From Cyanobium sp. FACHB-13342 (lineage in GTDB: Bacteria; Cyanobacteriota; Cyanobacteriia; PCC-6307; Cyanobiaceae), in assembly GCF_014697415.1 (NCBI RefSeq), contig NZ_JACJRT010000015.1, positions 32,892 through 96,891 on the forward strand: 64,000 nt of DNA. The letters are read 5' to 3'. The position numbers were made by a program, and so were the translations under genes. Positions within the stretch are counted from its first letter, which is position 1. Each line of letters opens with the position of its first letter. The notes under the pieces are model-generated. The model was not told the origin of the DNA and made no database searches. It saw only the letters and a program-made list of their open reading frames with translations. This document shows, piece after piece, positions 18,805 to 27,292 of the stretch.

Positions 18805-20439
18805 ATGGCCCCGGTGTCTTCCCCGGATCTGCTCACCGGCATCCACAGCTCACCCTTGCCTGTTGCCGAGCAGCAACTTGTTGCCAACGGCGCCCACTTC
18901 GATGTGGTGATCATCGGCAGCGGTGCCGGTGGTGGCACCCTGGCGCGCACTCTGGCTGCCTCGGGTCTGAAGATCCTGGTGCTGGAGCGGGGCGACTGGC
19001 TGCCCCAGGAGCCTCAGAACTGGGATGCCGAGGAGGTGTTCCAGAAGAACCGCTACGTGTCGAAGGACGTGTGGCATGACAAGCACGGCAAGCCCTTCCA
19101 GCCGGGTAGCCATTACTTCGTGGGTGGGGCCACCAAGATGTATGGCGCCGCCCACTTCCGGCTGCGCCAGCAGGATTTCGAGGAGCTGCGCCACTTCGAC
19201 GGCATCTCGCCGGCCTGGCCCCTGCGCTACAGCGATTTCGAGCCCTGGTACCAGCGGGCCGAGGAGCTGTTTCACGTGCACGGCCAGCGTGGTGAGGACC
19301 CCACCGAGCCCCCTTGCAGTGGCCCCTATCCCCACCCACCGGTGGCCCACGAGCCCCGCATCCAGAAGCTGGTGGATGACCTGCGAGCTGCCGGCTTGCA
19401 CCCCTTCCATGCCCCCACTGGGGTGATGCTGGATGAGGCCAACATGGCCTTCAGCCGCTGCCGCAAGTGCAATTGCTGCGACGGGTTTCCCTGCCTGGTG
19501 CATGCCAAGAGTGATGCCGACGTGCTCGGGATGCGACCGGCCCTGGCCAGCCGGACGGTGTCCCTGCTCACCCGGGCCGAGGTGCGTCGCCTGCACACCG
19601 ATGCCAGCGGCCGCAGCGTGACGGCAGTTGAGCTACAGCACGATGGCGAAACCCTGCAGGTGAGTGGCGATGTGGTGGTGGTGAGCTGCGGTGCGGCCAA
19701 CAGCGCCCGGCTGCTGCTGATGTCGGCCAATGATCGCCATCCCCGCGGCCTGGCCAACGGCTCCGACCAAGTGGGCCGCAACTACATGTTCCACAACAGC
19801 AAGGCGATGGTGGCCCTGGCCCATGAGCCCAACACCACCGTGTTCCAGAAAACCATCTCGATCAATGACTGGTATCTGGGGGATGCGGATTTCGACTACC
19901 CGATGGGCAACATCCAGATGACGGGCAAGACCAACGGCACGATCATGAAGGGCTATGCACCGCTGGAAACCTTCCTGATGCCCGGCTGGTCGATGGACAA
20001 GATCGCCGAGCATGCCCTCGATTTCTGGATCTCCTCAGAGGATCTTCCAGATCCCGATAACCGGGTGACGATCGATGGCGGGGGCCACATTCACCTCAGC
20101 TATACCCCCAACAACCAGACAGCGGCCCAGCGGCTCTATGGCCGCCTGACCGGGATGCTGGACCATCTGTATCTGAAGAATCATCTGGTGGAGCGCCAGA
20201 TCTACATCAAGAGTGAGATGGCGATCGCTGCGGTGGGCCACCAGGCGGGCACCTGCCGCTTTGGCAGCGACCCGGCCACGTCTGTGCTCGACCTCAACTG
20301 CAAGGCCCATGAGCTGGACAACCTCTACGTTGTCGATACCAGCTTTATGCCGACCATCGGCGCGGTGAACCCCTCGCTGACGGCCATCGCCAACGCCCTG
20401 CGGGTTGGCACCCATCTGCTTGAGCGTCTGAGGGCCTGA
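18805..20439 (+). CDS. GMC-family oxidoreductase with cysteine cluster
   Basis: A 544-residue GMC flavoprotein. The FAD motif is IIGSGAGGGTLARTLA (residues 36-51). The expected catalytic pair is present: His479 before GTC and Asn522 in VNPSLT. A cysteine cluster lies in the middle: Cys219, 222, 224, 225 and 230, ending in CCDGFPC. Such clusters are seen in a subset of bacterial GMC proteins and may bind a metal or Fe-S cluster. The likely role is dehydrogenation of a sugar or polyol with electrons passed to a membrane acceptor. It is 55 bases after the glucosidase gene, convergent with the DoxX gene. Confidence 0.9.
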   Translation: MAPVSSPDLLTGIHSSPLPVAEQQLVANGAHFDVVIIGSGAGGGTLARTLAASGLKILVLERGDWLPQEPQNWDAEEVFQKNRYVSKDVWHDKHGKPFQPGSHYFVGGATKMYGAAHFRLRQQDFEELRHFDGISPAWPLRYSDFEPWYQRAEELFHVHGQRGEDPTEPPCSGPYPHPPVAHEPRIQKLVDDLRAAGLHPFHAPTGVMLDEANMAFSRCRKCNCCDGFPCLVHAKSDADVLGMRPALASRTVSLLTRAEVRRLHTDASGRSVTAVELQHDGETLQVSGDVVVVSCGAANSARLLLMSANDRHPRGLANGSDQVGRNYMFHNSKAMVALAHEPNTTVFQKTISINDWYLGDADFDYPMGNIQMTGKTNGTIMKGYAPLETFLMPGWSMDKIAEHALDFWISSEDLPDPDNRVTIDGGGHIHLSYTPNNQTAAQRLYGRLTGMLDHLYLKNHLVERQIYIKSEMAIAAVGHQAGTCRFGSDPATSVLDLNCKAHELDNLYVVDTSFMPTIGAVNPSLTAIANALRVGTHLLERLRA

Positions 20440-20447
20440 GCCTTGGC

Positions 20448-20945
20448 TTAGGCGAGCAGGCTGCGAATCAGATCGGCGATCAGCAGGTTGTCGAGGGAGA
20501 ACAGGCCGCCACCACAGCTGGCCAGCACCGCGCACATCACCACATACATGGCGGCCTTTTCCCAACTGGGGGGGTCACCCACCCCCATGGGGCCGGCGTA
20601 ATCACCGGGGGGAATCTGGTAGGGATCGGGGGCGATGAAGGGAAAACCCGCCTTCAGCTCGACCACCACCGCGTAGGCCATCGACACCAGGATCGCCAGG
20701 GCCGCCAAGGGGGTAAGCAATCCAGGGATCAGGGCGATGCCGGCACCCCACATCGAAAAGGCCGAGAGAAAGCAGAGCCATTGCGGGGTCTGCATGGCCG
20801 TGGCCCAGGTCTTGAGGTTGCGCAGCTTGGGCCAGCCATGGCGAATGAAACAGATCCCCAGAAACACACGCATCACCAGCAGGGATGCCTGGGCCAGGGT
20901 GGACGGTGCTGCTGGCACCAGCAGCTCCACCACGGTCACGTCCAT
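20448..20945 (-). CDS. DoxX-family membrane protein
   Basis: A 165-residue protein with four hydrophobic helices and the DoxX pattern LLVMRVFLGICFIRHGWPKL. DoxX-like proteins are partners of quinone-linked oxidoreductases in some systems (DoxD/DoxA of thiosulfate:quinone oxidoreductase). The ATG at 20945 is chosen over a longer upstream frame. An unusual Pro-rich loop (about residues 105-125) precedes the last helix. It is convergent with the Cys-cluster GMC gene and diverges from the debranching enzyme. A membrane-anchor role for the sugar oxidoreductase is possible, not shown. Confidence 0.8.
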   Translation of the reverse strand: MDVTVVELLVPAAPSTLAQASLLVMRVFLGICFIRHGWPKLRNLKTWATAMQTPQWLCFLSAFSMWGAGIALIPGLLTPLAALAILVSMAYAVVVELKAGFPFIAPDPYQIPPGDYAGPMGVGDPPSWEKAAMYVVMCAVLASCGGGLFSLDNLLIADLIRSLLA

Positions 20946-21041
20946 TGCGTTGCGGCCACAAGATCGCCACAACGTACCCACTTCAGCCAACCCTGGCCAT
21001 GATCGTCACAGGCTCCCAATCCAGTGGTTTCGGTAGTGCCC

Positions 21042-23096
21042 ATGGTGACCTCCACGCTTCCAGTTGGATGGACGGTTGCCCCCGGATCGAGCGCTCCGCT
21101 CGGGGCGACGCCCGGTGCTGGGGGCGTCAATTTCAGCCTCTACGCCAAGGACGCCAGCCTGGTGGAGTTGTGTCTTTTTGATGGTCCGGAGGATGGCGAG
21201 CCGGCTGTGGTGGTGCGGCTCGAAGGAGAGCGGCACCGCACCTACCACTACTGGCATGCCTGGGTTCCGAAGCTGCAACCAGGGCAGGTGTATGGCTACC
21301 GCGTGCATGGGCCCCAGGATCCAGCCCGGGGTCTGCGGTTCGATCCTTCCCTTCTGCTCATCGATCCCTATGGGTTGGCGTTGGCGATACCGGCCGATTC
21401 CAGCGGTTCGATGAAAAGTGTGGTGGTCGATCCCGAGACCTACGACTGGGAGGGAGACGAGCCCCTGCGCCGTCCGGCCCGCGACACGGTGATCTACGAG
21501 TTGCATGTGCGCGGCTTCACCGCCCATCCCAGCTCCGGAGTGGCTGCACCCAAAGCCGGAACCTATGCGGGCCTGATCGAAAAAATTCCCTATCTGCAGG
21601 AGCTGGGCATCACGGCCGTGGAGCTGTTGCCGGTGTTCCAGTTCGATCCCCAGGATGCCCCAGCTGGCTTGCCCAACTACTGGGGCTATCAGCCCATTTC
21701 CTTCTTTGTGCCCCATCACGGCTACAGCACGCGCCGCGACCCCCTCGCGCCCCTGGAGGAGTTCCGGGATCTGGTCAAGGCGTTGCACCGCGCTGGTATC
21801 GAGGTGATTCTCGATGTGGTGTTTAACCACACCGCCGAGGGCGATGAAACCGGCCGCACCTTCTGTTATCGCGGCATCGCCAATTCTGATTACTACCTGT
21901 TGGGCCCTGATCCCAGTCGCTATGCCGACTACACCGGTTGTGCCAACACCCTGAATGCCAACAACCCAGTGGTGCGGCGGATGATTCGCCACAGCCTGCG
22001 CTATTGGGTGGAGCACATGCACGTGGATGGCTTCCGCTTTGATCTGGCTTCGGTGCTCGACCGCGATGAGACTGGCGAGCCCTCACCGTTGGCGCCGATT
22101 CTGTGGGATATCGACACCGATCCCGTGCTGGCAGGCACCAAGTTGATTGCCGAAGCCTGGGATGCGGCGGGTCTTTATCAGGTGGGGAGCTTTGTGGGGG
22201 ATAACTGGCAGGAGTGGAACGGCCGTTTCCGGGATGATGTGCGCCGCTTTCTGAAAGGGGACGCCGGGATGGTGAGCAAGGTCAGCCAACGGCTGATCGG
22301 TAGCCCCGACATCTACGGCTATGAGCACCGTCGGGCGGAGGCCAGCGTCAACTTCATCACCTGCCATGACGGGTTCACCTTGGCGGATCTGGTGAGCTAC
22401 AACGCCAAGCACAACGAAGCCAACGGTGAAGCCAATCGCGATGGCTCCAGCGACAACGCCAGCTGGAACTGCGGCATCGAGGGTCCAACGCAGGATCCGG
22501 AGGTGCTGGCCCTGCGCCAACGGCAACTGCGCAATTTTTTCACCTTGCTGCTGCTTGCCGCCGGCACCCCGATGCTCGGGATGGGGGATGAGGTGTGCCG
22601 CAGCCAGCAGGGCAACAACAATGCCTACTGCCAGGACGGCCCAATCAGTTGGCTTGACTGGACCCTGGTGGAGCGCCACGACGATCTGCGGCGTTTCGTG
22701 CGGGAGCTGATCGCTTTCCGCCGTCGTCGTGACGTGGTGATCGATCATCAGGAGCTGCTGCTGGAGGATCTTTTGCTCCGCAACCAGGTGACCTGGCATG
22801 GGGTGGTGCCTGGACAGCCGGACTGGACTGACGACTCCCGCTCCTTTGCCGTCACCGTGACCAGCAGTGGCCAGCGCTTTCGCTGTCACCTGATGGCTAA
22901 CGCGTGGTGGGAGCCGCTGCGGTTTGGCTTGCCGCCGGCAGCGGCCGGTGACCGGTCCTGGAGGTGCTGGATTGACACAGCCCAGCCGAGTCCGGCCGAC
23001 ATCGTCGCCTGGGCCGATGGAGCGCCCGTGGGATCTGATGGGTGTGAGGTGGCTGCGCGCTCGATCCGGGTGCTGGTGGTGGATCTGCCCGCCTAG
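21042..23096 (+). CDS. glgX: glycogen debranching enzyme, GlgX/isoamylase type
   Basis: A 684-residue GH13 enzyme cleaving alpha-1,6 branches of glycogen or limit dextrins. An N-terminal CBM48-like domain (residues about 15-110) precedes the catalytic barrel. Visible active-site residues are Asp334 (GFRFDLAS), Glu371 (IAEAWD) and Asp443 (TCHDGF). The AEGDETGRTFCYRGIAN stretch is typical of GlgX/isoamylase. The ATG at 21042 is preferred to a GTG six codons upstream. It lies alone on the plus strand between the DoxX and VOC genes and links the block to storage glucan breakdown. Confidence 0.92.
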   Translation: MVTSTLPVGWTVAPGSSAPLGATPGAGGVNFSLYAKDASLVELCLFDGPEDGEPAVVVRLEGERHRTYHYWHAWVPKLQPGQVYGYRVHGPQDPARGLRFDPSLLLIDPYGLALAIPADSSGSMKSVVVDPETYDWEGDEPLRRPARDTVIYELHVRGFTAHPSSGVAAPKAGTYAGLIEKIPYLQELGITAVELLPVFQFDPQDAPAGLPNYWGYQPISFFVPHHGYSTRRDPLAPLEEFRDLVKALHRAGIEVILDVVFNHTAEGDETGRTFCYRGIANSDYYLLGPDPSRYADYTGCANTLNANNPVVRRMIRHSLRYWVEHMHVDGFRFDLASVLDRDETGEPSPLAPILWDIDTDPVLAGTKLIAEAWDAAGLYQVGSFVGDNWQEWNGRFRDDVRRFLKGDAGMVSKVSQRLIGSPDIYGYEHRRAEASVNFITCHDGFTLADLVSYNAKHNEANGEANRDGSSDNASWNCGIEGPTQDPEVLALRQRQLRNFFTLLLLAAGTPMLGMGDEVCRSQQGNNNAYCQDGPISWLDWTLVERHDDLRRFVRELIAFRRRRDVVIDHQELLLEDLLLRNQVTWHGVVPGQPDWTDDSRSFAVTVTSSGQRFRCHLMANAWWEPLRFGLPPAAAGDRSWRCWIDTAQPSPADIVAWADGAPVGSDGCEVAARSIRVLVVDLPA

Positions 23097-23106
23097 CGCT
23101 GACGTC

Positions 23107-24087
23107 CTAGGCCTGCAGCAGTTGCAGCTGATGGCCGTCGGGGTCGGCGAGTTGAAGGGCTCTTTCGCTGCCCACGAGGGCGGCCTGGCGGCCTAGCTCG
23201 ATCACGCCCCCATGGAGGGGTTGGCCACCGAATGCCTCAGCGGTGGTGGCGATTCGATCCAGATCGGCAACGCGCAGACGGATCTGCCAATGGGCCAGAT
23301 CCTGGGCGCCCTGGTCGACGGGCTTTGGCCGGCCGCTGTTCGGGGGCTGGTAGTTGAGGCATTCCACGCCGGCACCCATGGGGCAGCGGTGGCCGGTGAT
23401 GCGCACCCGGGTGTCCTGGAGGCCATCGAGCCCATCCTGGGTGGGGCCGCTGTTGACCCCATCTCCCCCAAGCTTCAGTCCCAAGAGCCCGTCGTAGAAG
23501 CGGCAGCTGCGGGGGGTGTCGGCGACGCTGAGGGCGCTGTGGTCAATCCCTAGGAAAGGCCCGCTGGTCGGCTGGCTGGGATGCCAGCGGGCTTCGCCCT
23601 TGTCGGGCGGAAACTGCAGCAGCTCCAGGTTGTGCCCCTCCGGATCGCGGAACTTGAAGGCCTGAATGCCGGCGGCGGCGGTGTTCCAGTCCGGCAACGT
23701 TTGGGGCGCTGACGAGACCCCCACCAGCGAGTCCTCGGCGATGGCCTGGCGTGCCCTGGCGCTGGCGGCCTCCAGATCACTCACCACGATGCAGATGTGT
23801 TGAAACCAGAGGTCGCAGCTGCGGGAGTCGGCCGGGATCGGGCGGCCTGGCCGCAGGCCATCGCCCAGGTGCAGCACTTCGGTGAGCTCCAGGGTTTCAG
23901 CGCCCAGGTGCAGCCGCACCAGCTTGAGCTGCGAGCCGGGCAGGCTCACCAGCTGGGTATAGGGGCCTGGCTCCACCACCAGCGTGTCCCCCCGTTGAAA
24001 TCCCAGGGTGGTTTCAAAGAAGTGGGCTGCTGCGTCGGCGTCGGCGGTGGTGAAGCCGATGCCGGTGATGTGGGGGTTGGTGGTCAT
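23107..24087 (-). CDS. two-domain VOC (glyoxalase/dioxygenase superfamily) protein
   Basis: A 326-residue protein built of two vicinal-oxygen-chelate domains. The first starts at HITGIGFTTADADAAAHFFETTLG, the second at GIDHSALSVADTPRSCRFYDGLLG. Each ends with a D-P-x-G-H motif (RDPEGHNLELLQF and ADPDGHQLQLLQ), a regular metal-ligand pattern. Such proteins are dioxygenases, isomerases or lyases; the substrate is not recognisable. It leads into the GlcG-like gene 13 bases upstream on the same strand, in the order cupin, lactonase, Nif11, GlcG, VOC. Confidence 0.85.
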   Translation of the reverse strand: MTTNPHITGIGFTTADADAAAHFFETTLGFQRGDTLVVEPGPYTQLVSLPGSQLKLVRLHLGAETLELTEVLHLGDGLRPGRPIPADSRSCDLWFQHICIVVSDLEAASARARQAIAEDSLVGVSSAPQTLPDWNTAAAGIQAFKFRDPEGHNLELLQFPPDKGEARWHPSQPTSGPFLGIDHSALSVADTPRSCRFYDGLLGLKLGGDGVNSGPTQDGLDGLQDTRVRITGHRCPMGAGVECLNYQPPNSGRPKPVDQGAQDLAHWQIRLRVADLDRIATTAEAFGGQPLHGGVIELGRQAALVGSERALQLADPDGHQLQLLQA

Positions 24088-24100
24088 GGCAACGGGGTGA

Positions 24101-24520
24101 TCAGCGGGGCAGGGCGGTGAGGCCGGCGGCGGCGATGGCACTGTCCACATCGGGCGTCATGCCGGACACGCCGATGCCCCCCAGGCAGCTGTTCTCCAGC
24201 ATCAGGGGCAGGCCACCGGCCATGGCTGCCGCCGGTTGGCCGAACAGGCCCGCCAGTTGCAGCAGGGCCGGCCGCTCGCCGTTGATGCTGGCCTCCAGGG
24301 CGGCGGTGGGCCTGCGGTTGAGGGCGGCCATGCGGGCCTTGGCGATGGAGGCCTCGGCACTTGCGGGGCTGGATCCATCGCGGCGCTCCAGCAACAGCAG
24401 GTGGCCACCGGCGTCGACAATGGCGATCGATACGCAGGCCTGTTGCTGGTCGGCCGCCCGGTGACTCGCGGCGGCGATGGCCCGGCAGTCGGCGAGTTCG
24501 AGGTGGGGTTGATGGCGCAT
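24101..24520 (-). CDS. GlcG/HbpS-like protein
   Basis: A 139-residue protein of the GlcG/HbpS (DUF336) family, recognised by IVDAGGHLLLLERRDG, the KARMAALN stretch and the C-terminal GGIGVSG...D motif. HbpS of Streptomyces binds haem outside the cell; GlcG accompanies glycolate genes in E. coli. Members often sit next to oxidoreductases. No signal peptide is visible here. Its ATG overlaps the stop of the Nif11 gene (ATGA), so both are translated together. Confidence 0.85.
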   Translation of the reverse strand: MRHQPHLELADCRAIAAASHRAADQQQACVSIAIVDAGGHLLLLERRDGSSPASAEASIAKARMAALNRRPTAALEASINGERPALLQLAGLFGQPAAAMAGGLPLMLENSCLGGIGVSGMTPDVDSAIAAAGLTALPR

Positions 24521-24777
24521 CAGCTCCAGACGATTTTGACCAGCCAGAGGTGCCCCTGGAGCTCCACCCCGGCGGCGGCGGCCTCCAGGTCGGCCTCCGA
24601 AAGCTTCAGGGTGGCTTCGGCCTGGTGCCGCACCAGATCCACGCCGCTGAAGCTGTAGCCCATGGTGGCCCCCAGCGCAGCGATGGCGTTGAGGTTGGGG
24701 CAAGCGCTGAAGCGCTCCAGCAGGGCCGGATCCCCTTTGACGATCTTCAGAAAGGCTTCGAGTTGGTCGCGGGCCAT
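24520..24777 (-). CDS. Nif11-domain small protein
   Basis: An 85-residue protein with a Nif11 domain: the start MARDQLEAFLKIVKGDPALLERF and the GYSFSGVDL segment match the family's conserved pattern. In RiPP systems Nif11 domains act as leader peptides that end in a double-glycine cleavage site. Here there is no Gly-Gly site and only about a dozen residues follow the domain, with no Cys/Ser/Thr-rich core. It therefore looks like a free-standing Nif11 protein of unknown role. It lies between the lactonase and GlcG genes in one operon. Confidence 0.8.
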   Translation of the reverse strand: MARDQLEAFLKIVKGDPALLERFSACPNLNAIAALGATMGYSFSGVDLVRHQAEATLKLSEADLEAAAAGVELQGHLWLVKIVWS

Positions 24778-24791
24778 GGTGGTTGAGGCAA

Positions 24792-25709
24792 TCAGGGCGT
24801 CTGGGCGCCCCGGGTGTTGGTGAACAGGGCGTAAATCGCCTTGGAGGCGCACAGGAACAGGCGGCTGTGGTGGCGATCGCCGAAGCAGAGGTTGGAGACC
24901 CGATGGGGCACCAGCACCTTGCCCAGCAGCCTCCCATCGGGGGCGATGCAGTGCACCCCATCGGCGGCACCACACCAGAGGTTGCCCTCTTCATCCACCC
25001 GGAATCCGTCGGCCCATCCCGGGGTGATCTTGTGGAACACGTCTCCACCACAGAGGCTGCGGCCGTCGGCGGCCACGTCGAACACCCGGATGTGCTGCCG
25101 GGGTTCGGCGGCTCCTGGGGCTCCGGATTCAGCCACGTAGAGCTTGCGCTCATCCGGTGAGAAGGCCAGGCCGTTGGGACCATCGAAGTCGCTGGCCATT
25201 GCCTCCACGGCACCCGTGTCCGGGTCGAGTCGGTAGAGGGCGGGTGGTTGCTCCGACGGTTGGCGGCCGCCCTCGTAGTCGTTGAGCAGCCCATAGAGGG
25301 GATCGCTGAACCAGATCGAGCCGTCGCTCTTCACTACTACGTCGTTGGGAGCATTGAGGCGCTTGCCATGGGCCTGGTGGGCCAGGGTCGTGACCGTGCC
25401 GTCGGGCTCCAGGCGGGTGAGGCAGCGGCTGGCATGGTGGCAGCTGATCAGGCGTCCCTGGCGATCACGGGTCTGGCCGTTGGCGTAATCGGAGGGGGCC
25501 CGGAACACGCTCACGCCATGCTCGGGACTCCAGCGCATGGTGCGGTTGTTGGGGATGTCGCTGAACAGCAGACAGTTGTGGTCGCCGAACCACACAGGTC
25601 CCTCCACCCAGCGGAAGCCGTCAGCCAGCAACTCCAGCTCGGCGTTGAACAGCACCAGCTGTTCGAAGCGCGGGTCGTGACACTCGATCCAGGAGGGGAG
25701 CTGCGCCAT
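24792..25709 (-). CDS. SMP-30/gluconolactonase family lactonase
   Basis: A 305-residue six-bladed propeller of the SMP-30/gluconolactonase family. Key features: the metal Glu in EGPVWFGD (about residue 36), the NAPNDVVVKSDG segment with the metal Asn, the FSDPLYGL turn and NGLAFSPDERKLYVAES with the catalytic Asp region at WADGFRVDEEGNLW. It would open sugar lactones such as gluconolactone to the acid. This is the natural next step after a sugar dehydrogenase, and GMC and SDR candidates lie nearby. No signal peptide is seen, which argues for a cytoplasmic location. Confidence 0.9.
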   Translation of the reverse strand: MAQLPSWIECHDPRFEQLVLFNAELELLADGFRWVEGPVWFGDHNCLLFSDIPNNRTMRWSPEHGVSVFRAPSDYANGQTRDRQGRLISCHHASRCLTRLEPDGTVTTLAHQAHGKRLNAPNDVVVKSDGSIWFSDPLYGLLNDYEGGRQPSEQPPALYRLDPDTGAVEAMASDFDGPNGLAFSPDERKLYVAESGAPGAAEPRQHIRVFDVAADGRSLCGGDVFHKITPGWADGFRVDEEGNLWCGAADGVHCIAPDGRLLGKVLVPHRVSNLCFGDRHHSRLFLCASKAIYALFTNTRGAQTP

Positions 25710-25715
25710 TGCGAT

Positions 25716-26177
25716 TCAGGAGAAAAAGCCAGGCGGAGCCTGCATCCAGGCGTCATCGTTGCGCTGCACGACCAACTGCAGACAGGGCACGTCTCCAACC
25801 TGGCCGGACAGATGTCCCCAACGGCCATCGTCGAGCTTTCGACAGCGCTGATCCCCGCCAAAGCTGAAGTCTCCGGGACCGAATATATGTCGCTCACCAT
25901 CCATGCTTTCGACAAACCACGAGCCGCTGAGAACAAAGATCCACTTCGGCACCTGATTCTCGTGCCATTGGCCCAGCCAGCCCACCGGTAGCAGGGTGAG
26001 AAAACTGTTGCCGTCTTCCATCAGCGGAGCACTCCACTGGGGGGCGACATGAGGATTGAGGGGAGATGAAACAAGCTCCTTAAACCGGCAGAGGCTCTGA
26101 CGGCTAATGCCGTCAGACCCGGTCCAGAGATGCCAGTACTCCTTGGGTGGTGGTGCCTGGCTGGAGGGGTCGTCCAT
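25716..26177 (-). CDS. cupin-like domain protein
   Basis: A 153-residue protein with a cupin-type beta-barrel pattern: WLGQWHENQVPKWIFVLSGSWFVES followed by GPGDFSFGGD. The W-H-E-N-x-x-P motif supplies possible metal ligands. Comparable single-domain cupins bind small molecules or act on sugars. It starts the minus-strand operon that continues with the lactonase, six bases downstream. Specific function unknown. Confidence 0.65.
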   Translation of the reverse strand: MDDPSSQAPPPKEYWHLWTGSDGISRQSLCRFKELVSSPLNPHVAPQWSAPLMEDGNSFLTLLPVGWLGQWHENQVPKWIFVLSGSWFVESMDGERHIFGPGDFSFGGDQRCRKLDDGRWGHLSGQVGDVPCLQLVVQRNDDAWMQAPPGFFS

Positions 26178-26441
26178 GGGCTGATGATGGGTCGGGATTC
26201 AGGGACGCGAGCTCACGTTGGATGGGCCCCACCAGCATGTCCGTTGGAATTCACCGGTAATCGACAGTGGGCGCTGGGGCCGTCTCGATTCAAGGTAAGC
26301 AGATCAATCTGGTTGAACCAGGCTTGACCAGCAGAACGTGACGGCCGTCTCCACTGTGCAGGGGTGTTGCAGCTGACTGCCGCTTTGATCGGCTGTGTCT
26401 AGCTTCGGCCTGAACCCTTCTTCCACTGCGCTCCTTGCGCC
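26178..26441. other. divergent intergenic region with a 13-base palindrome
   Basis: A 264-base non-coding stretch between the divergent cupin and SDR genes, which should hold promoters for both. It contains the odd palindrome CTGGTTGAACCAG at 26309-26321, a possible operator. I see no convincing sigma-70 promoter pair and no protein-coding signal. Confidence 0.5.
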
Positions 26442-27248
26442 ATGACCACAACCAATCCCTACGCTCTCGAAACTCTTTCCAATTTCCTTAAGGGGAAGGT
26501 CGCCATCGTGACTGGTGGTAACAGTGGGATCGGCAAGGCGATCGTGGAAAATCTGGCCGAACTCGGCGCCAAGGTGGTGATTGACTACCGCTCCCATCCT
26601 GAGGCCACCGAGGACCTGGAGCGGGAGATTGGCAGCTATGGCGGCAGCAGCTATGGCGTTCAGGCCGATGTGTCGAAGCTCGATGATCTGCAGCGGCTGG
26701 TGCAGGCGGCTGTGGACAAGTACGGCCGCCTGGACGTGATGGTGAACAACGCCGGCGTCGAGACCCGCACGTCGATCCTCAACACCACACCCGACGATTT
26801 CGACAAGGTACTTAATGTCAATTTGCGCGGTGTGTTCTTTGCCTGTCAGTACGCCGCCAAGCAGATGATCGCCCAAGGCGGCGGCGGCCGGATCATCAAC
26901 ATCTCCTCCGTGCATGAAGACTGGCCGATGCCGGAGAACACTCCCTACTGCTGTGCCAAGGGAGGGGTGCGCATGCTCACGCGCACGGCAGCGTTGGAGC
27001 TGGCCTCCCATGGCATCACGATGGTGAATGTGGGCCCCGGCGCCGTGGCGACGCCCATCAACGACTCCACCATGAACAATCCCGAGTTGCTGGCCAAGCT
27101 CGATGCGGCCATTCCCCTGGGTCGGATGGCCCAGCCGGAGGAGATTGCCCGGGTGGTGGGTTTTCTGGCCAGCGATGCGGCCAGCTACATCACCGCCACC
27201 ACGATCTTCGCCGACGGTGGCATCATGCAGAGCAGCCCGGGGCTGTGA
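26442..27248 (+). CDS. SDR-family oxidoreductase, glucose 1-dehydrogenase-like
   Basis: A 268-residue classical short-chain dehydrogenase. The cofactor motif TGGNSGIG lies at residues 25-32, the NNAG motif near 105, and the catalytic Ser (ISSVHE) and Y-C-C-A-K pair near 155-175. Basic/acidic residues after the second strand (DYRSHPEA) suggest NADP or mixed cofactor use. The overall pattern, including the HEDWP insertion after the Ser, is close to bacterial glucose 1-dehydrogenases, but the SDR family is too broad for a firm substrate. It diverges from the cupin/lactonase operon. Confidence 0.88.
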   Translation: MTTTNPYALETLSNFLKGKVAIVTGGNSGIGKAIVENLAELGAKVVIDYRSHPEATEDLEREIGSYGGSSYGVQADVSKLDDLQRLVQAAVDKYGRLDVMVNNAGVETRTSILNTTPDDFDKVLNVNLRGVFFACQYAAKQMIAQGGGGRIINISSVHEDWPMPENTPYCCAKGGVRMLTRTAALELASHGITMVNVGPGAVATPINDSTMNNPELLAKLDAAIPLGRMAQPEEIARVVGFLASDAASYITATTIFADGGIMQSSPGL

Positions 27249-27292
27249 ACGCTGGCTGAGCGGAGGGGACAGCAGGCACAGCAGGGAGCCAC

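Noticed and set aside
24520..24777. Considered a lanthipeptide/prochlorosin precursor
   Set aside because: No Gly-Gly site, no Cys/Ser/Thr core and no LanM-type enzyme in the window.
24520..24975. Longer start for the Nif11 protein at 24520
   Set aside because: The added N-terminal 66 residues overlap the lactonase gene and are Arg/Pro-rich shadow; the Nif11 domain starts at the ATG at 24777.
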